A stretch of DNA of 35,262 nt from Caviibacterium pharyngocola (GCF_002795405.1 NZ_PHGZ01000014.1:1-35262); one strand, 5' to 3'. Shown: positions 6,941 to 15,087, counted from the first letter of the stretch. The notes: generated by a model from the sequence alone, not told the origin. Translations and numbers: made by a program.

Positions 6941-7390
6941 ATGAACACTCAAACCCAACAATCAGCTAAATCTTATTTCAACTTACACACTCAAGGTATC
7001 GGCTATTTGAACGATATTCGCGAAGTGGAATTGAAAAAAGGTGGCAAATATTTATCTTGCCGTATTGCCGCATTAACTGGCGAAAGCTCTAAACCTGAAT
7101 ATCGTTACTTTGACTGTAACGTAAATGGTGCGGAGGCGGAAAAACTCATCAGAAAATGTGAACAAGCGGTCAATGGTAAGAGAAAAGTGCTTATCAGTTT
7201 TGTGTTAGCCGATCTTTGGACAGATACATTTACCTATGCCAAAGATTCTGAATGGCATAAAAAAGGTGATGTTGGCGTAAGCTTAAAAGCCCGCTTGATT
7301 CGAGTAAAATCTATCAAAATTGATGGTGAACTCAAATACCAAGAACCTAAACCGACTGAAACACCTGCTCAAGCTGAATCAGTTAATTAA
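6941..7390 (+). CDS. STY4534-family ICE replication protein (DUF3577)
   Basis: This 149-aa protein matches the DUF3577/STY4534 family found in ICEs of this class. Typical parts are SYFNLHTQGIGYLNDIREVE, KGGKYLSCRIAALTG, RYFDCNV and the C-terminal VSLKARLIRVKSIKIDG. The fold looks rich in beta strands, like a single-strand or RNA-binding protein, and the family is annotated as ICE replication-related without a proven activity. It is cytoplasmic, with no signal peptide. The start at 6941 directly follows the ribosome-site hairpin; an upstream in-frame start at 6845 would run through element B and is rejected. A terminator with a TTCG loop follows at 7399-7427. Confidence 0.8.
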   Translation: MNTQTQQSAKSYFNLHTQGIGYLNDIREVELKKGGKYLSCRIAALTGESSKPEYRYFDCNVNGAEAEKLIRKCEQAVNGKRKVLISFVLADLWTDTFTYAKDSEWHKKGDVGVSLKARLIRVKSIKIDGELKYQEPKPTETPAQAESVN

Positions 7391-7398
7391 TTGACCTA

Positions 7399-7427
7399 AG
7401 ACCTACATTCGTGTGGGTCTTTCTTTT
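7399..7427 (+). terminator. Terminator with TTCG tetraloop after the DUF3577 gene
   Basis: agacctaca (7399-7407) pairs with tgtgggtct (7412-7420) through one G-T pair, closed by the stable loop ttcg and followed by a T-rich tract. Confidence 0.8.
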
Positions 7428-7443
7428 ACAAGGAGAAAACACT

Positions 7444-7647
7444 ATGTGTTTAAAAATCAGCATTTTTTTAACTTTATGCTTGGTGATATTTACTCTATTA
7501 GGTGTAATAGAGCAAGTGTTTAACATTCAAATACTCTTTGAAAACCTTAAGCAATTTAGATTGGTCGCTGCATTATTAGTTAGCATTATACTTGTTACAA
7601 TTACTTTTAATCTAGTGGACATCAATCTAAATACACAGAAAGATTAA
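7444..7647 (+). CDS. Small two-helix membrane protein
   Basis: This 67-aa protein, MCLKISIFLTLCLVIFTLLG at its start, has two hydrophobic segments (about residues 4-22 and 41-60) joined by a short polar loop, so it is probably an inner-membrane protein. No family was recognised. The start at 7444 follows aaggag; an in-frame start at 7411 lies inside the preceding terminator and is rejected. It sits among small genes with structured leaders, but its own leader is only the terminator of the DUF3577 gene. Confidence 0.55.
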   Translation: MCLKISIFLTLCLVIFTLLGVIEQVFNIQILFENLKQFRLVAALLVSIILVTITFNLVDINLNTQKD

Positions 7648-7658
7648 GTCATTCTTAC

Positions 7659-7713
7659 CCATTGGGAAATATTTTCCAATGGAAAATGTTCCCTTTCTTT
7701 TTTAGGAGAATAT
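7659..7713 (+). promoter_or_regulatory. Two-hairpin leader of the frameshifted gene
   Basis: Hairpin 1 is ccattgg/ccaatgg (7659-7665/7676-7682). Downstream, atgttcc can pair imperfectly with ggagaatat (to 7713), which contains the ribosome site before the ATG at 7716; a T-run lies between. The layout matches the other leaders but pairing in hairpin 2 is weaker. Confidence 0.5.
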
Positions 7714-7715
7714 CT

Positions 7716-8032
7716 ATGAGTATTATAGACTATCTCATTCGTCATAAAGACGAACAAAATATAATCAAAGTTGCTATAAAAAAGTAAGTCGCAACGGTTT
7801 GATTCGACACATTGCATTCTACATTGAGATTGAAGGTGAGGGAAAAATTATCAATATCACTCGGGATATCGCAAATGTAATCGAAGAAAAAGTCAACAAT
7901 GATGGTAGTGGCGATGCCGTTGTCATTAAAGGCGTCGGCAGTGATATGGTGTTTGTGACTCTCTATCGATTTTTTAAACGATTAGGTGTCAAATCACCAT
8001 CCATTGGCATTTATACTTATCAACTTCTTTAA
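7716..8032 (+). CDS. Conserved-looking small protein read through a -1 frameshift
   Basis: Translation starts at 7716 with a strong aggag site and gives MSIIDYLIRHKDEQNII and a few more residues, then meets TAA at 7785-7787 after 23 codons. The -1 frame continues without a stop as VSRNGLIRHIAFYIEIEGEG to 8032, adding 82 residues that look like one compact protein (total about 105 aa). The second frame has no good ATG or ribosome site of its own; a TTG at 7799 is the best internal start. The junction holds A AAA AAG in the right phase for -1 slippage. Alternatively, one A was lost from an A7 tract by mutation or sequencing error. Function unknown; no membrane segment. A terminator follows. Confidence 0.6.
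7778..7784 (+). promoter_or_regulatory. A AAA AAG slippery heptamer, candidate -1 frameshift site
   Basis: In the frame starting at 7716 the heptamer is read A AAA AAG, the same slip site and phase used by E. coli dnaX. A TAA follows immediately at 7785. After a -1 slip, reading resumes at GTA (7784-7786). No strong downstream stem-loop is evident; gtcg/cgac at 7788-7809 is weak. Confidence 0.5.
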
Positions 8033-8035
8033 TGT

Positions 8036-8069
8036 CGGAACCTCAGTATTACTGAGGTTCTTCTCATTT
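8036..8069 (+). terminator. Terminator after the frameshifted gene
   Basis: gaacctcagt (8038-8047) and actgaggttc (8051-8060) form a perfect 10-bp stem with a 3-base loop, followed by the T-rich tail ttctcattt. Confidence 0.75.
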
Positions 8070-8073
8070 ACCC

Positions 8074-8131
8074 AAGGGGAAAATTATTTCCCTTAGGGGT
8101 GATATTCCCCTTAATTTTTGGAGAATATCAC
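8074..8131 (+). promoter_or_regulatory. Two-hairpin leader burying the radC-like ribosome site
   Basis: Hairpin 1 pairs aaggggaaa (8074-8082) with tttccctt (8087-8094). Hairpin 2 is a perfect 9-bp stem gtgatattc/gaatatcac (8099-8107/8123-8131) with a T-run in the loop. The ribosome site ggag (8120-8123) lies at the base of its 3' arm, and the ATG is at 8133. Confidence 0.65.
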
Positions 8132-8132
8132 T

Positions 8133-8618
8133 ATGAATACTCAACATAATCAATCTACTTGGCAAGAAAAACTACAGAAAGCGACTGCGCTTCTTGAAGA
8201 AATACTACGTGAAAATCCAGTAGTTTATCGTTCCAACAAGGAAATCATTTTTAATACTTCTGATTCCGCCATCAAATTTTGCTCGGCCAAAATCGGCTTT
8301 AGTGAACGGGAGGAATTTCTTGTGATTTTTTTAGATAACAAACATTGTCTGATTAAAGCAGAAATTATGTTTCAAGGTTCGATTAATACCACATCAGTTT
8401 ATCCTCGAGAAATCATAAAACGTGGGCTTCAACTAAACGCCGCTGCAGCAATACTGTCGCATAATCACCCATCTGGTGATGTCACACCAAGTCAGTCAGA
8501 TCAACTAATCACACAAAAAATCAAACAAGCTTGTGAGCTTGTTGATATTCGTATTATCGATCATATTGTAGTCGCACCTAATGACCACTATTCCTTTCTT
8601 GAACAATCTGATATGTAA
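8133..8618 (+). CDS. RadC-like JAB/MPN-domain protein
   Basis: This 161-aa protein has the JAB/MPN metal-binding signature of the RadC family: LSHNHPSGDVTPSQSD with His110, His112, Ser114 and Asp123, and an upstream strand FLVIFLDNKHCLIKAEIMF. It is shorter than chromosomal RadC (about 220 aa) and lacks the N-terminal helix-hairpin-helix part, as is usual for mobile-element copies. RadC-like proteins are common on ICEs and plasmids; a DNA-linked role is assumed but not proven. The start at 8133 follows the leader hairpin; an upstream TTG at 8118 lies within it. A terminator follows at 8684-8724. Confidence 0.85.
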   Translation: MNTQHNQSTWQEKLQKATALLEEILRENPVVYRSNKEIIFNTSDSAIKFCSAKIGFSEREEFLVIFLDNKHCLIKAEIMFQGSINTTSVYPREIIKRGLQLNAAAAILSHNHPSGDVTPSQSDQLITQKIKQACELVDIRIIDHIVVAPNDHYSFLEQSDM

Positions 8619-8640
8619 ATAAGGAAAATGGACATTATTA

Positions 8641-8675
8641 CGCGGGCAGAAACTATACTACCGATTCTGCTTGCG
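8641..8675 (+). repeat. 11-bp hairpin downstream of the radC-like gene
   Basis: cgcgggcagaa (8641-8651) pairs with ttctgcttgcg (8665-8675) using two G-T pairs, around a 13-base loop. It is followed by A's, not T's. It may be an extra RNA structure before the terminator. Confidence 0.45.
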
Positions 8676-8683
8676 AAAAAATA

Positions 8684-8724
8684 TTAAAAAGCATACCATC
8701 GTATTCTGGTGGTATGCTTTTTTC
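8684..8724 (+). terminator. Rho-independent terminator before the transfer operon
   Basis: aaaaagcatacca (8686-8698) pairs with tggtatgc plus a long T-run (8710-8723). It separates the small-gene cluster from the transfer genes that start at 8830. The remaining 100 bases are AT-rich and presumably hold the transfer-operon promoter, though no clear boxes stand out. Confidence 0.85.
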
Positions 8725-8829
8725 TTTAATATCCCCAAAATCTATCTCAAAACCTAAAACAATAAATTATTCAAATTTTCAAGGAATTTCTCCATAGTAA
8801 CCTAATTCAAACAGGTATTTGGAGGAATT

Positions 8830-9462
8830 ATGAAAAAATCACTAATTTTGACCACACTTTCCGTATTTTTCTTAGTTGCGTGTACCAATGTAAATAAAAC
8901 TCAACAAGGTTCCACAGAAATTTTTCCTCTCCCGGATACTCCTAAACCGGCATTAATTCCTATTGAGAAAAACGATCCTAGTGCTCGCACTATTACTCCA
9001 GATTTATATCAATCACCTTTCCAAAGTCACCCTGAAATTGTACGGTACGGACGTTATACTTTGGTCAGTGTATCACCTGAATTAGGACAACGTTATTTAC
9101 TCGATCAACTCGTCACAGTAAATGTACCGCAACGTAATAGAAAAGTCTTCAATGCAACGGTTGAACAAGGGTTACAAGCCACACTGAAAAATACCGGACT
9201 TAGTTTATGTGCCGGATTTACTCCAACCACCCCAAGCGAAGTGCCAACGCTATTTTCTCGTTCATTGCCACAAATTCATTACCAATTTGGTCCGATGAAA
9301 TTACGTGAAGCCTTGCAAATGTTAGCTGGACCGGCTTATGAATTGACTTTGAATGATATTCAACGAATTGTATGCTTTAAACCACGAGCCGTTATTTATG
9401 ACCAACCGGAATCAAAAGCAGTGGAAATGATTACCACAACAACAGAAGTGATTGAGGAATAA
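8830..9462 (+). CDS. PilL N-terminal-type ICE lipoprotein (TIGR03748)
   Basis: This 210-aa protein has a lipoprotein signal with lipobox LVAC (Cys18). Its core RYGRYTLVSVSPELGQRYLL, the paired-cysteine region LSLCAGF...RIVCF and the spacing fit the PilL N-terminal domain family that opens the transfer cluster in PFGI-1-class ICEs. It is shorter than full PilL and lacks the C-terminal secretin-like part. It is probably a periplasm-facing outer-membrane lipoprotein of the secretion apparatus. It is the first gene of the long plus-strand transfer operon, with ggagg before the ATG and the next gene 2 bases away. Confidence 0.8.
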   Translation: MKKSLILTTLSVFFLVACTNVNKTQQGSTEIFPLPDTPKPALIPIEKNDPSARTITPDLYQSPFQSHPEIVRYGRYTLVSVSPELGQRYLLDQLVTVNVPQRNRKVFNATVEQGLQATLKNTGLSLCAGFTPTTPSEVPTLFSRSLPQIHYQFGPMKLREALQMLAGPAYELTLNDIQRIVCFKPRAVIYDQPESKAVEMITTTTEVIEE

Positions 9463-9464
9463 TT

Positions 9465-10223
9465 ATGCGCAATTCTATTTTCTATCTTGCCTTGACTGGA
9501 TTAGTCTGTACTCAATCTGTTTTAGCTGCGGAGCAACGTACAAATATGACACCAACCGCAACGCATTCGGTCAATCAGCAAGCTTTAGATACCTATTCAC
9601 TTAATTCCGATAATATTCAACAGCAAAAAAATCGCGAGCAAGCCCAACGTTGGGGATTAACTGAAACAGAATGGCAGCGTTATTTGGAAATTAAAAATTA
9701 TGAACGTAGCTATTGGTCACCAAATCTTGATCCCTTGACAACACTCGGCGTGGAAGCAAAAACGGATGCAGAACGCCGTCGTTATGCGGAATTACTTGCT
9801 AAAAAAGAATATGAACGAGTTGAAAAAGAATTAGCTTTTCAACGCGCTTACGATCAGGCTTTCCAACGACTGTATCCGAACCAATTACCCTTTGAAGTGG
9901 AACCACACGTTTCACAAGCGACTGGGCGTATTTATTATTTCACTCGCTTAGATGACTGTGAAAAATGTGAAACAGATATTCACCGGATCTTGACCTATGC
10001 CAATAATAAAACACCGATTGATATCTATGTGGTTGGCAGCTCCGGCAATGATGAAGCCATTCGTAAATGGGCAACCAAACACCATATTGACCCGGCAAAA
10101 GTAAAATCTCGCCAAATTACCCTTAATCACGATTCTGGTTATTGGCTAAGAAATGGCAACGGTAAAATGCCGGTTGCGTTTCAGGTGCAGGGAGATGGTC
10201 AATGGCAGTCAATCATCTATTAA
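9465..10223 (+). CDS. ICE protein, PFL_4693 family (TIGR03759)
   Basis: This 252-aa protein has a signal peptide (residues 1-21, cleaved after VLA), so it acts in the periplasm. RWGLTETEWQRYLEI followed by a charged helical region (residues 60-135) is typical of the family. The C-terminal part has a possible redox-like CEKCE pair near residue 166 in RIYYFTRLDDCEKCETD, followed by IDIYVVGSSGND, and may have a thioredoxin-like fold. It lies between the PilL-N and transglycosylase genes and overlaps the latter by 22 bases, implying coupled translation. Confidence 0.8.
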   Translation: MRNSIFYLALTGLVCTQSVLAAEQRTNMTPTATHSVNQQALDTYSLNSDNIQQQKNREQAQRWGLTETEWQRYLEIKNYERSYWSPNLDPLTTLGVEAKTDAERRRYAELLAKKEYERVEKELAFQRAYDQAFQRLYPNQLPFEVEPHVSQATGRIYYFTRLDDCEKCETDIHRILTYANNKTPIDIYVVGSSGNDEAIRKWATKHHIDPAKVKSRQITLNHDSGYWLRNGNGKMPVAFQVQGDGQWQSIIY

Positions 10224-10975
10224 CGAAAGCTTTGTTCTGTACATTTGTATTGTCGGCATTCTCTATTAATACAGTTGAAGCAAAAAGCAATTCACCTAAG
10301 ATTTTCCAAGGATTTGGTGCGGAAGTTGACGGTTATATTCGACACTCCGCCCAACGTTACCGAGTGAGTGAAGCAATGTTGCGAGGCTTAATTAAAATGG
10401 AAGATGGCTGGTATGACAATATTTCCCCTACGGGAGCTACTGGTGTGGGTCAATTTACAATGGGTACTTGGAATTGGTTGGCTGCAAAACCCGAGGGTAA
10501 GGCGATTGGAATGCGACTTGTTGATATTAGAAATAAAGGAACCAGAGCCGATCCCCGTCGGAATAAATATATTAATACCCTTGCAACTGGATTATTAGCC
10601 AGATGGCACATCGATCAATTTAGAGAGCGAGGTATCACCATCAGCGACGCAAACCTTTATATGGCACATAACATCGGATTAGATGGTTTTCATCGAGCAT
10701 TACAGGGAAAAGCAACCGCAGATGATATTCGTAATATGCGGCTTAATGGAATGAAACGGGGTATGACTGTTTCTGGATTTATTGCATATCAAAAAAGACG
10801 TTACGAACAAAACAAAGCGGAAGCCAACTTTATAACAGCTCAATCATCAGTACAGTTAGCCAAAAATCTAAATTGGGTTGAGCCTAACGATAACACTATC
10901 GTTTGGGTTCAACCGAAAACACTACAACGCCGTAATGACGGATTAGATGATTTGGTTTGGATCAATCCACAATAG
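10202..10975 (+). CDS. Lytic transglycosylase (SLT-like) of the transfer system
   Basis: This 257-aa protein has a signal peptide (cleaved near VEA, residue 27), followed by an SLT-type domain that cuts peptidoglycan so the secretion channel can cross the wall. The likely catalytic Glu is Glu67 in LIKMEDGWYDN, with the family-like SPTGATGVGQFTMGTW just after. The C-terminal region (190-257) is a linker with repeated WV(Q/E/N)P motifs of unknown role. The gene begins inside the end of the PFL_4693 gene, and this position in the operon is standard for the class. Confidence 0.85.
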   Translation: MAVNHLLTKALFCTFVLSAFSINTVEAKSNSPKIFQGFGAEVDGYIRHSAQRYRVSEAMLRGLIKMEDGWYDNISPTGATGVGQFTMGTWNWLAAKPEGKAIGMRLVDIRNKGTRADPRRNKYINTLATGLLARWHIDQFRERGITISDANLYMAHNIGLDGFHRALQGKATADDIRNMRLNGMKRGMTVSGFIAYQKRRYEQNKAEANFITAQSSVQLAKNLNWVEPNDNTIVWVQPKTLQRRNDGLDDLVWINPQ

Positions 10976-11072
10976 CACTTATCTAGGGAAATATAATTAT
11001 GGTGTTTCTGTATTTTTCAACCATATTCTGCCTAATCTTACATTTTGCCTTGTTTCATATTTAGGGGGAATA

Positions 11073-11585
11073 ATGAAATTATCAAAATGGATTATGTTAA
11101 CGACATTGTGTATCTATTTTTGCCATTTCAGCTATGCAGAACTTCAAGTCATTGCCGATCTTGGTGGTGAAAGTGCGGTACGTTTTTATGAGGGTATCCA
11201 ACCGGAACACGATGAAAATGCGACACCACACCCTAATGCTTTACCGGCACAAATTACTGAAGCCGATATGTTGCCGATCATCTCACACCAATTAACACCC
11301 GGTACCGTACAATCAAGAACATTAGATTTAGCAGGGATGCAACCTATTTTTCTTGTGGGTTACGATTCAATCTCTTTTCACTGGCTTGAACTCAATGCGA
11401 CTAAATTGAAAAACTTAAATGCCGTTGGTTTAGTGGTCAATGTCAAAGACCTGGATGAATTAATGCAGCTACGAGCAGTTGTGCCGGAGCTCACATTATT
11501 GCCATCATCAGCAGATGATTTAGCTGAGCGTATCCAATTATTCCATTATCCTGTATTAATGACGGCGACAGGGTTATCACAATGA
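11073..11585 (+). CDS. ICE protein, PFL_4695 family (TIGR03765)
   Basis: This 170-aa protein has a signal peptide (about residues 1-22, cleaved after SYA) and is probably periplasmic. ELQVIADLGGESAVRFYEGI and the C-terminal FHYPVLMTATGLSQ are family-typical. No catalytic residues are known. The start at 11073 is chosen because agggggaa lies just upstream and a signal peptide follows; an in-frame start at 10947 overlaps the previous gene and lacks one. The next gene, traD, starts 15 bases later. An uptake core lies at 11171-11179. Confidence 0.8.
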   Translation: MKLSKWIMLTTLCIYFCHFSYAELQVIADLGGESAVRFYEGIQPEHDENATPHPNALPAQITEADMLPIISHQLTPGTVQSRTLDLAGMQPIFLVGYDSISFHWLELNATKLKNLNAVGLVVNVKDLDELMQLRAVVPELTLLPSSADDLAERIQLFHYPVLMTATGLSQ

Positions 11586-11600
11586 AATCGGAGTTAGAAA

Positions 11601-13838
11601 ATGAGTGATAGACATCTGATAGAAGCCTTGTTGCGACCACCGGTAGAATTTTACCCGGCGATTGTTCATAGCAGTTGTGGTTTTATTTGCATTGCAGCAC
11701 CTTGGTCTTTGGCATTGCATCCAAGTATTGGCTATGGTTTTGGTTCAATTTTTGCGGCACTTGCTATCCGCCGTTTTCGCCAAGGTTGGAAGATCGTTCG
11801 TTATCACCGAAATCTCAAACGTTTACCCCATTATGCAATGACCAGTAAACAAATTCCGGTCAGCAGAAAATTCTTATTCTTGGGTAAAGGCTTTGAGTGG
11901 GAGCCAAAACACACTCAGCGGTTGCACGATTGCTTTACCGCCCGTGGTAGTGCTTATCTCAAGCCGTCCAAGTTATTTAAATTTGCCCGGGAATTGGAAA
12001 AGAAATATGACAATACGTTCACAAAATTCACGTCTAGCCAATCCTTTTGGAATCCAGTTAAACCATTGCCACCGGTTGAGGGAATTCCGGCTATTCACGG
12101 TATAGAACCAAACGAAATAGACGTTGTGCAAAATATTAGTGCTCGAGTCGGACATACGGTCGTTTTTGGCACTACCCGGGTAGGTAAAACGCGTTTAGCC
12201 GAGGTACTTGTTACTCAAGATATTCATCGTGGTAAAACACCCGAAGAACGCGAAGTTGTGGTATTTTTTGACCCCAAAGGTGATGCAGATATGCTCAAAC
12301 GAATGTATGCGGAAGCCAAACGGGCTGGTCGCGAAAATGAATTTTATATTTTTCATTTGGGATATCCGGAAATTTCTGCCCGTTATAATGCGGTTGGTCG
12401 CTTCGGTCGTGTTTCTGAAGTTGCCGGGCGTATTTCCGGGCAACTCAGCGGAGCTGGGAATTCTGCTGCCTTTAAGGAATTTGCCTGGCGATTCGTCAAT
12501 ATTGTGGCTCGTGCTTTGGTTGAGCTTGGGCGCCGTCCAGATTATTTGCTTATTTCCCGTTATGTACAAAATATTGACTCGCTATTCTTGGATTACGCTA
12601 AGACATATTTTGATAAACAAGACCTCAGCTTATGGGGTAATTTGGTTGAAATTGCGGCAAATATAGATATTAAAAATCTGTCTTTCAGTATGAAAGAGCG
12701 ACCACTCATTGCAGTTATCAACCAATACATTTTGGAAAACAAGGTATTCGATCCTATTCTTGAAGGACTGGCAAGTGCAGTACGATACGATAAAACTTAC
12801 TTTGATAAAATCGTAGCTTCACTGCTGCCATTACTGGAGAAATTAACCACCGGTAAAATTTCAGAACTGCTCTCACCAGATTATTCGAATGTACAAGACG
12901 AACGCCCAATTTTTGATTGGGAAGCTATTATCCGTAAACGTGGTATTGTCTATGTGGGATTAGATGCATTATCGGATGCAACCGTTGCATCTGCCGTAGG
13001 TAATTCAATGTTTGCTGATTTGGTCTCAATGGCTGGTCATATTTATAAATTTGGGGCAGATGAGGGATTACCGGCCACATTTCGCAATAAACCGCAACAA
13101 ATCAAAATCAATCTACACTGTGATGAATTTAACGAATTAATGGGCGATGAATTTATTCCTCTGATCAATAAAGGCGGTGGTGCCGGTGTGCAAGTTACCG
13201 CCTATACCCAAACACTCTCTGATATTGAAGCCCGACTCGGCAATCGCGCTAAAGCCGGACAAACTATCGGTAACTTCAACACACTCATTATGCTACGAGT
13301 AAAAGAACCGGCGACGGCTCAATTACTGACGAATCAATTATTTACCGTTACTATCTTGCAAAGTATGGTGAACTCAGGCTCAACAGATTCCAGCAATCCC
13401 GATGATGATAAAGTATTTACCTCTAACACCGGGGATCGAGTGTTATCGAAAGATGTACAAATGGTCACTGAGGCGAACGTAATGAATTTACCGAAAGGCC
13501 AGGCATTTGCCTTGTTAGACGGTAGTAAATTGTGGAAAATAAGAATGCCGCTACCGGCAGTTGACAAAGACGATGTAATGCCACAGTCGTTACAGGAATT
13601 AGCAAATTATATGCGAAAAAATTACCACGTTGTCACAAATTGGTGGGAATCTGCCTTCACTGAATATGCACCGTCACAAGAGACCGCAAAGAATTTTGAG
13701 GCAATGATGAGCGGAATGGGTAAGCCCAAAGTAGCGGATGCCGATTATGAAAAGGCGGCATTAAGTGAAATTGATGTGCCAGCGATTGATGATGACACTA
13801 GCACCGAAATCGATATGATCACAATAGATGACGAATAA
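11601..13838 (+). CDS. traD: Conjugative coupling protein TraD (SXT/TOL type)
   Basis: This 745-aa type IV coupling protein links the relaxase-DNA complex to the secretion channel and drives DNA export. Hydrophobic segments near residues 22-56 anchor it in the inner membrane. The P-loop GTTRVGKT is at residues 190-197, and the Walker B strand VVVFFDPKGD ends at Asp224. Later motifs include INLHCDEFNELMGD and a Gln/Thr-rich ATPase segment near VQVTAYTQTL. The C-terminus is acidic (DIDMITIDDE-like), as in coupling proteins that contact relaxosome partners. It is complete and in its usual place, between the PFL_4695 and PFL_4697 genes. The relaxase itself is not in this window. Confidence 0.92.
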   Translation: MSDRHLIEALLRPPVEFYPAIVHSSCGFICIAAPWSLALHPSIGYGFGSIFAALAIRRFRQGWKIVRYHRNLKRLPHYAMTSKQIPVSRKFLFLGKGFEWEPKHTQRLHDCFTARGSAYLKPSKLFKFARELEKKYDNTFTKFTSSQSFWNPVKPLPPVEGIPAIHGIEPNEIDVVQNISARVGHTVVFGTTRVGKTRLAEVLVTQDIHRGKTPEEREVVVFFDPKGDADMLKRMYAEAKRAGRENEFYIFHLGYPEISARYNAVGRFGRVSEVAGRISGQLSGAGNSAAFKEFAWRFVNIVARALVELGRRPDYLLISRYVQNIDSLFLDYAKTYFDKQDLSLWGNLVEIAANIDIKNLSFSMKERPLIAVINQYILENKVFDPILEGLASAVRYDKTYFDKIVASLLPLLEKLTTGKISELLSPDYSNVQDERPIFDWEAIIRKRGIVYVGLDALSDATVASAVGNSMFADLVSMAGHIYKFGADEGLPATFRNKPQQIKINLHCDEFNELMGDEFIPLINKGGGAGVQVTAYTQTLSDIEARLGNRAKAGQTIGNFNTLIMLRVKEPATAQLLTNQLFTVTILQSMVNSGSTDSSNPDDDKVFTSNTGDRVLSKDVQMVTEANVMNLPKGQAFALLDGSKLWKIRMPLPAVDKDDVMPQSLQELANYMRKNYHVVTNWWESAFTEYAPSQETAKNFEAMMSGMGKPKVADADYEKAALSEIDVPAIDDDTSTEIDMITIDDE

Positions 13839-13847
13839 GGGGATAAT

Positions 13848-14198
13848 ATGGTTGATGGAATGATCAGTAAAAATGATGTCAATATTTTAAATTTACCAAC
13901 TATTCATATTGATTTTGATGGCGAGTTTATGGCCTCCTGCGGACTCTCTAATCAAGTGGAATTATTGGATAGATGTCACGAGTATTTTAAAGATTGGTTT
14001 GCCAACCGCTATACGTTGCAAGGTTTTGCTGAAAAATATGCGTCCGAACATATCAGTCTTTGGACAACTCAGGCTGTCAATATGCCCAAATCAATGGATG
14101 ACCACCCATTTTTTGCTTTCGTTATTCGCTTCGACCAACTTGAAAACAGCTATGTTCTCGTACAATGCCAACTTAATTCGCAAGATAAGGTACAGTGA
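13848..14198 (+). CDS. Hypothetical 116-aa protein between traD and PFL_4697 genes
   Basis: No family was recognised. It is cytoplasmic by appearance (no signal or membrane segment), with an acidic N-terminus, a Tyr/Phe-rich middle (CHEYFKDWFANRYTLQGFAE) and a strand-rich end. It starts 9 bases after traD and its stop overlaps the next ATG, so it is translated with the operon. It may be a traD-linked accessory factor specific to this branch of the ICE family. Confidence 0.6.
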   Translation: MVDGMISKNDVNILNLPTIHIDFDGEFMASCGLSNQVELLDRCHEYFKDWFANRYTLQGFAEKYASEHISLWTTQAVNMPKSMDDHPFFAFVIRFDQLENSYVLVQCQLNSQDKVQ

Positions 14199-14893
14199 TG
14201 AGCGAACAATCTAGGTCACTAACGGCAAAAGATAAAAAACGCTTCTGCCATCGTGCTTCCGCACTTTTGGCGACATTGACAATCTCATTATTTTTTAGTC
14301 TCATATTTGAGTGGATTGGAATTGCCTTAGTTTGGAATGAGGAAGGACATCGTCACAGCCAACAAATGATGGTCAGTGAAATGCTATGGTTATCGGAAAA
14401 TTTAACCTTACCAATTTTTAACCATACGCCTCTTGAGCTGGCACAATCGGTAATTCGATTTGTGCATTATTGGTTATTTGAAATCACAGGGTTGAGTCAA
14501 TGGTTATCCAACCCACAAGCAATGGGAAACTGGGAATATTGGATTTATCACAATGCCAGAGCCTATATTGAGGCTATTATTTATGTAGTCATTACCTTTA
14601 TTATTCGGCTGTTCATTATTATCTTTACCAGTCCGCTATTTTTTCTCACAGCGATTGCCGGACTAACAGAGGGGTTAATGTTGCGTGATCTACGTAAATT
14701 TGGAGCGGGACGAGAGTCCAGTTTTCTATACCATAAAGCACGCCGTTGGATTATGCCGATTATGATTGGCACTTGGATAATTTATTTGTCTATTCCATTT
14801 TCTATCTACCCAATATTCATTATCGCTCCGGCAGCCACCTTATTCGGCTTGTCTATTTGTATCACCGCAGCTAGCTTTAAAAAATATTTATAA
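14198..14893 (+). CDS. ICE membrane protein, PFL_4697 family (TIGR03747, DUF4400)
   Basis: This 231-aa inner-membrane protein has hydrophobic segments near residues 22-46, 122-158 and 185-222, with a large loop between the first two. The segment LTEGLMLRDLRKFGAGRESSFLYHKAR is characteristic of DUF4400. It follows the TraD gene, as in related ICEs, and may help anchor the coupling protein. The start at 14198 (ATG in TGATG) overlaps the previous stop; a GTG at 14195 is an alternative. A terminator at 14930 ends this operon segment. Confidence 0.8.
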   Translation: MSEQSRSLTAKDKKRFCHRASALLATLTISLFFSLIFEWIGIALVWNEEGHRHSQQMMVSEMLWLSENLTLPIFNHTPLELAQSVIRFVHYWLFEITGLSQWLSNPQAMGNWEYWIYHNARAYIEAIIYVVITFIIRLFIIIFTSPLFFLTAIAGLTEGLMLRDLRKFGAGRESSFLYHKARRWIMPIMIGTWIIYLSIPFSIYPIFIIAPAATLFGLSICITAASFKKYL

Positions 14894-14929
14894 TAACAAA
14901 ATAACACTCGATGTTATTCAACTCGCATT

Positions 14930-14965
14930 CGGCATTAAGATTTCAGCTTTAATGCCGTTTTTTTC
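14930..14965 (+). terminator. Rho-independent terminator after the PFL_4697 gene
   Basis: cggcattaa (14930-14938) pairs with ttaatgccg (14949-14957), followed by seven T's. The next 120 bases are AT-rich, include an imperfect actctt/aagagt repeat, and probably hold the promoter of the RAQPRD-to-TraG operon, though no boxes are clear. Confidence 0.85.
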
Positions 14966-15087
14966 GAGCTTCTATTAATTCGAATTCGATGAAAAACTCT
15001 TTTCTTGTAAGAGTGAATTTTCCATTAAGTTTCAGGTATTTTTTTGGCACTCTGTCATCATCTTAAATAGACGATTTAGGAGTACCG

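Noticed and set aside
7162-7170. ACAAGCGGT, the core of the other Pasteurellaceae uptake-signal type
   Set aside because: Only one copy was noticed, inside a coding region, which is compatible with chance.
12195-12569. 124-aa minus-strand frame inside traD
   Set aside because: Shadow of the coupling-protein gene; no ribosome site or family motif.
14255-14270. Near-match to the uptake core (tccgcactt)
   Set aside because: It has one mismatch in the 9-base core, so it was not counted.
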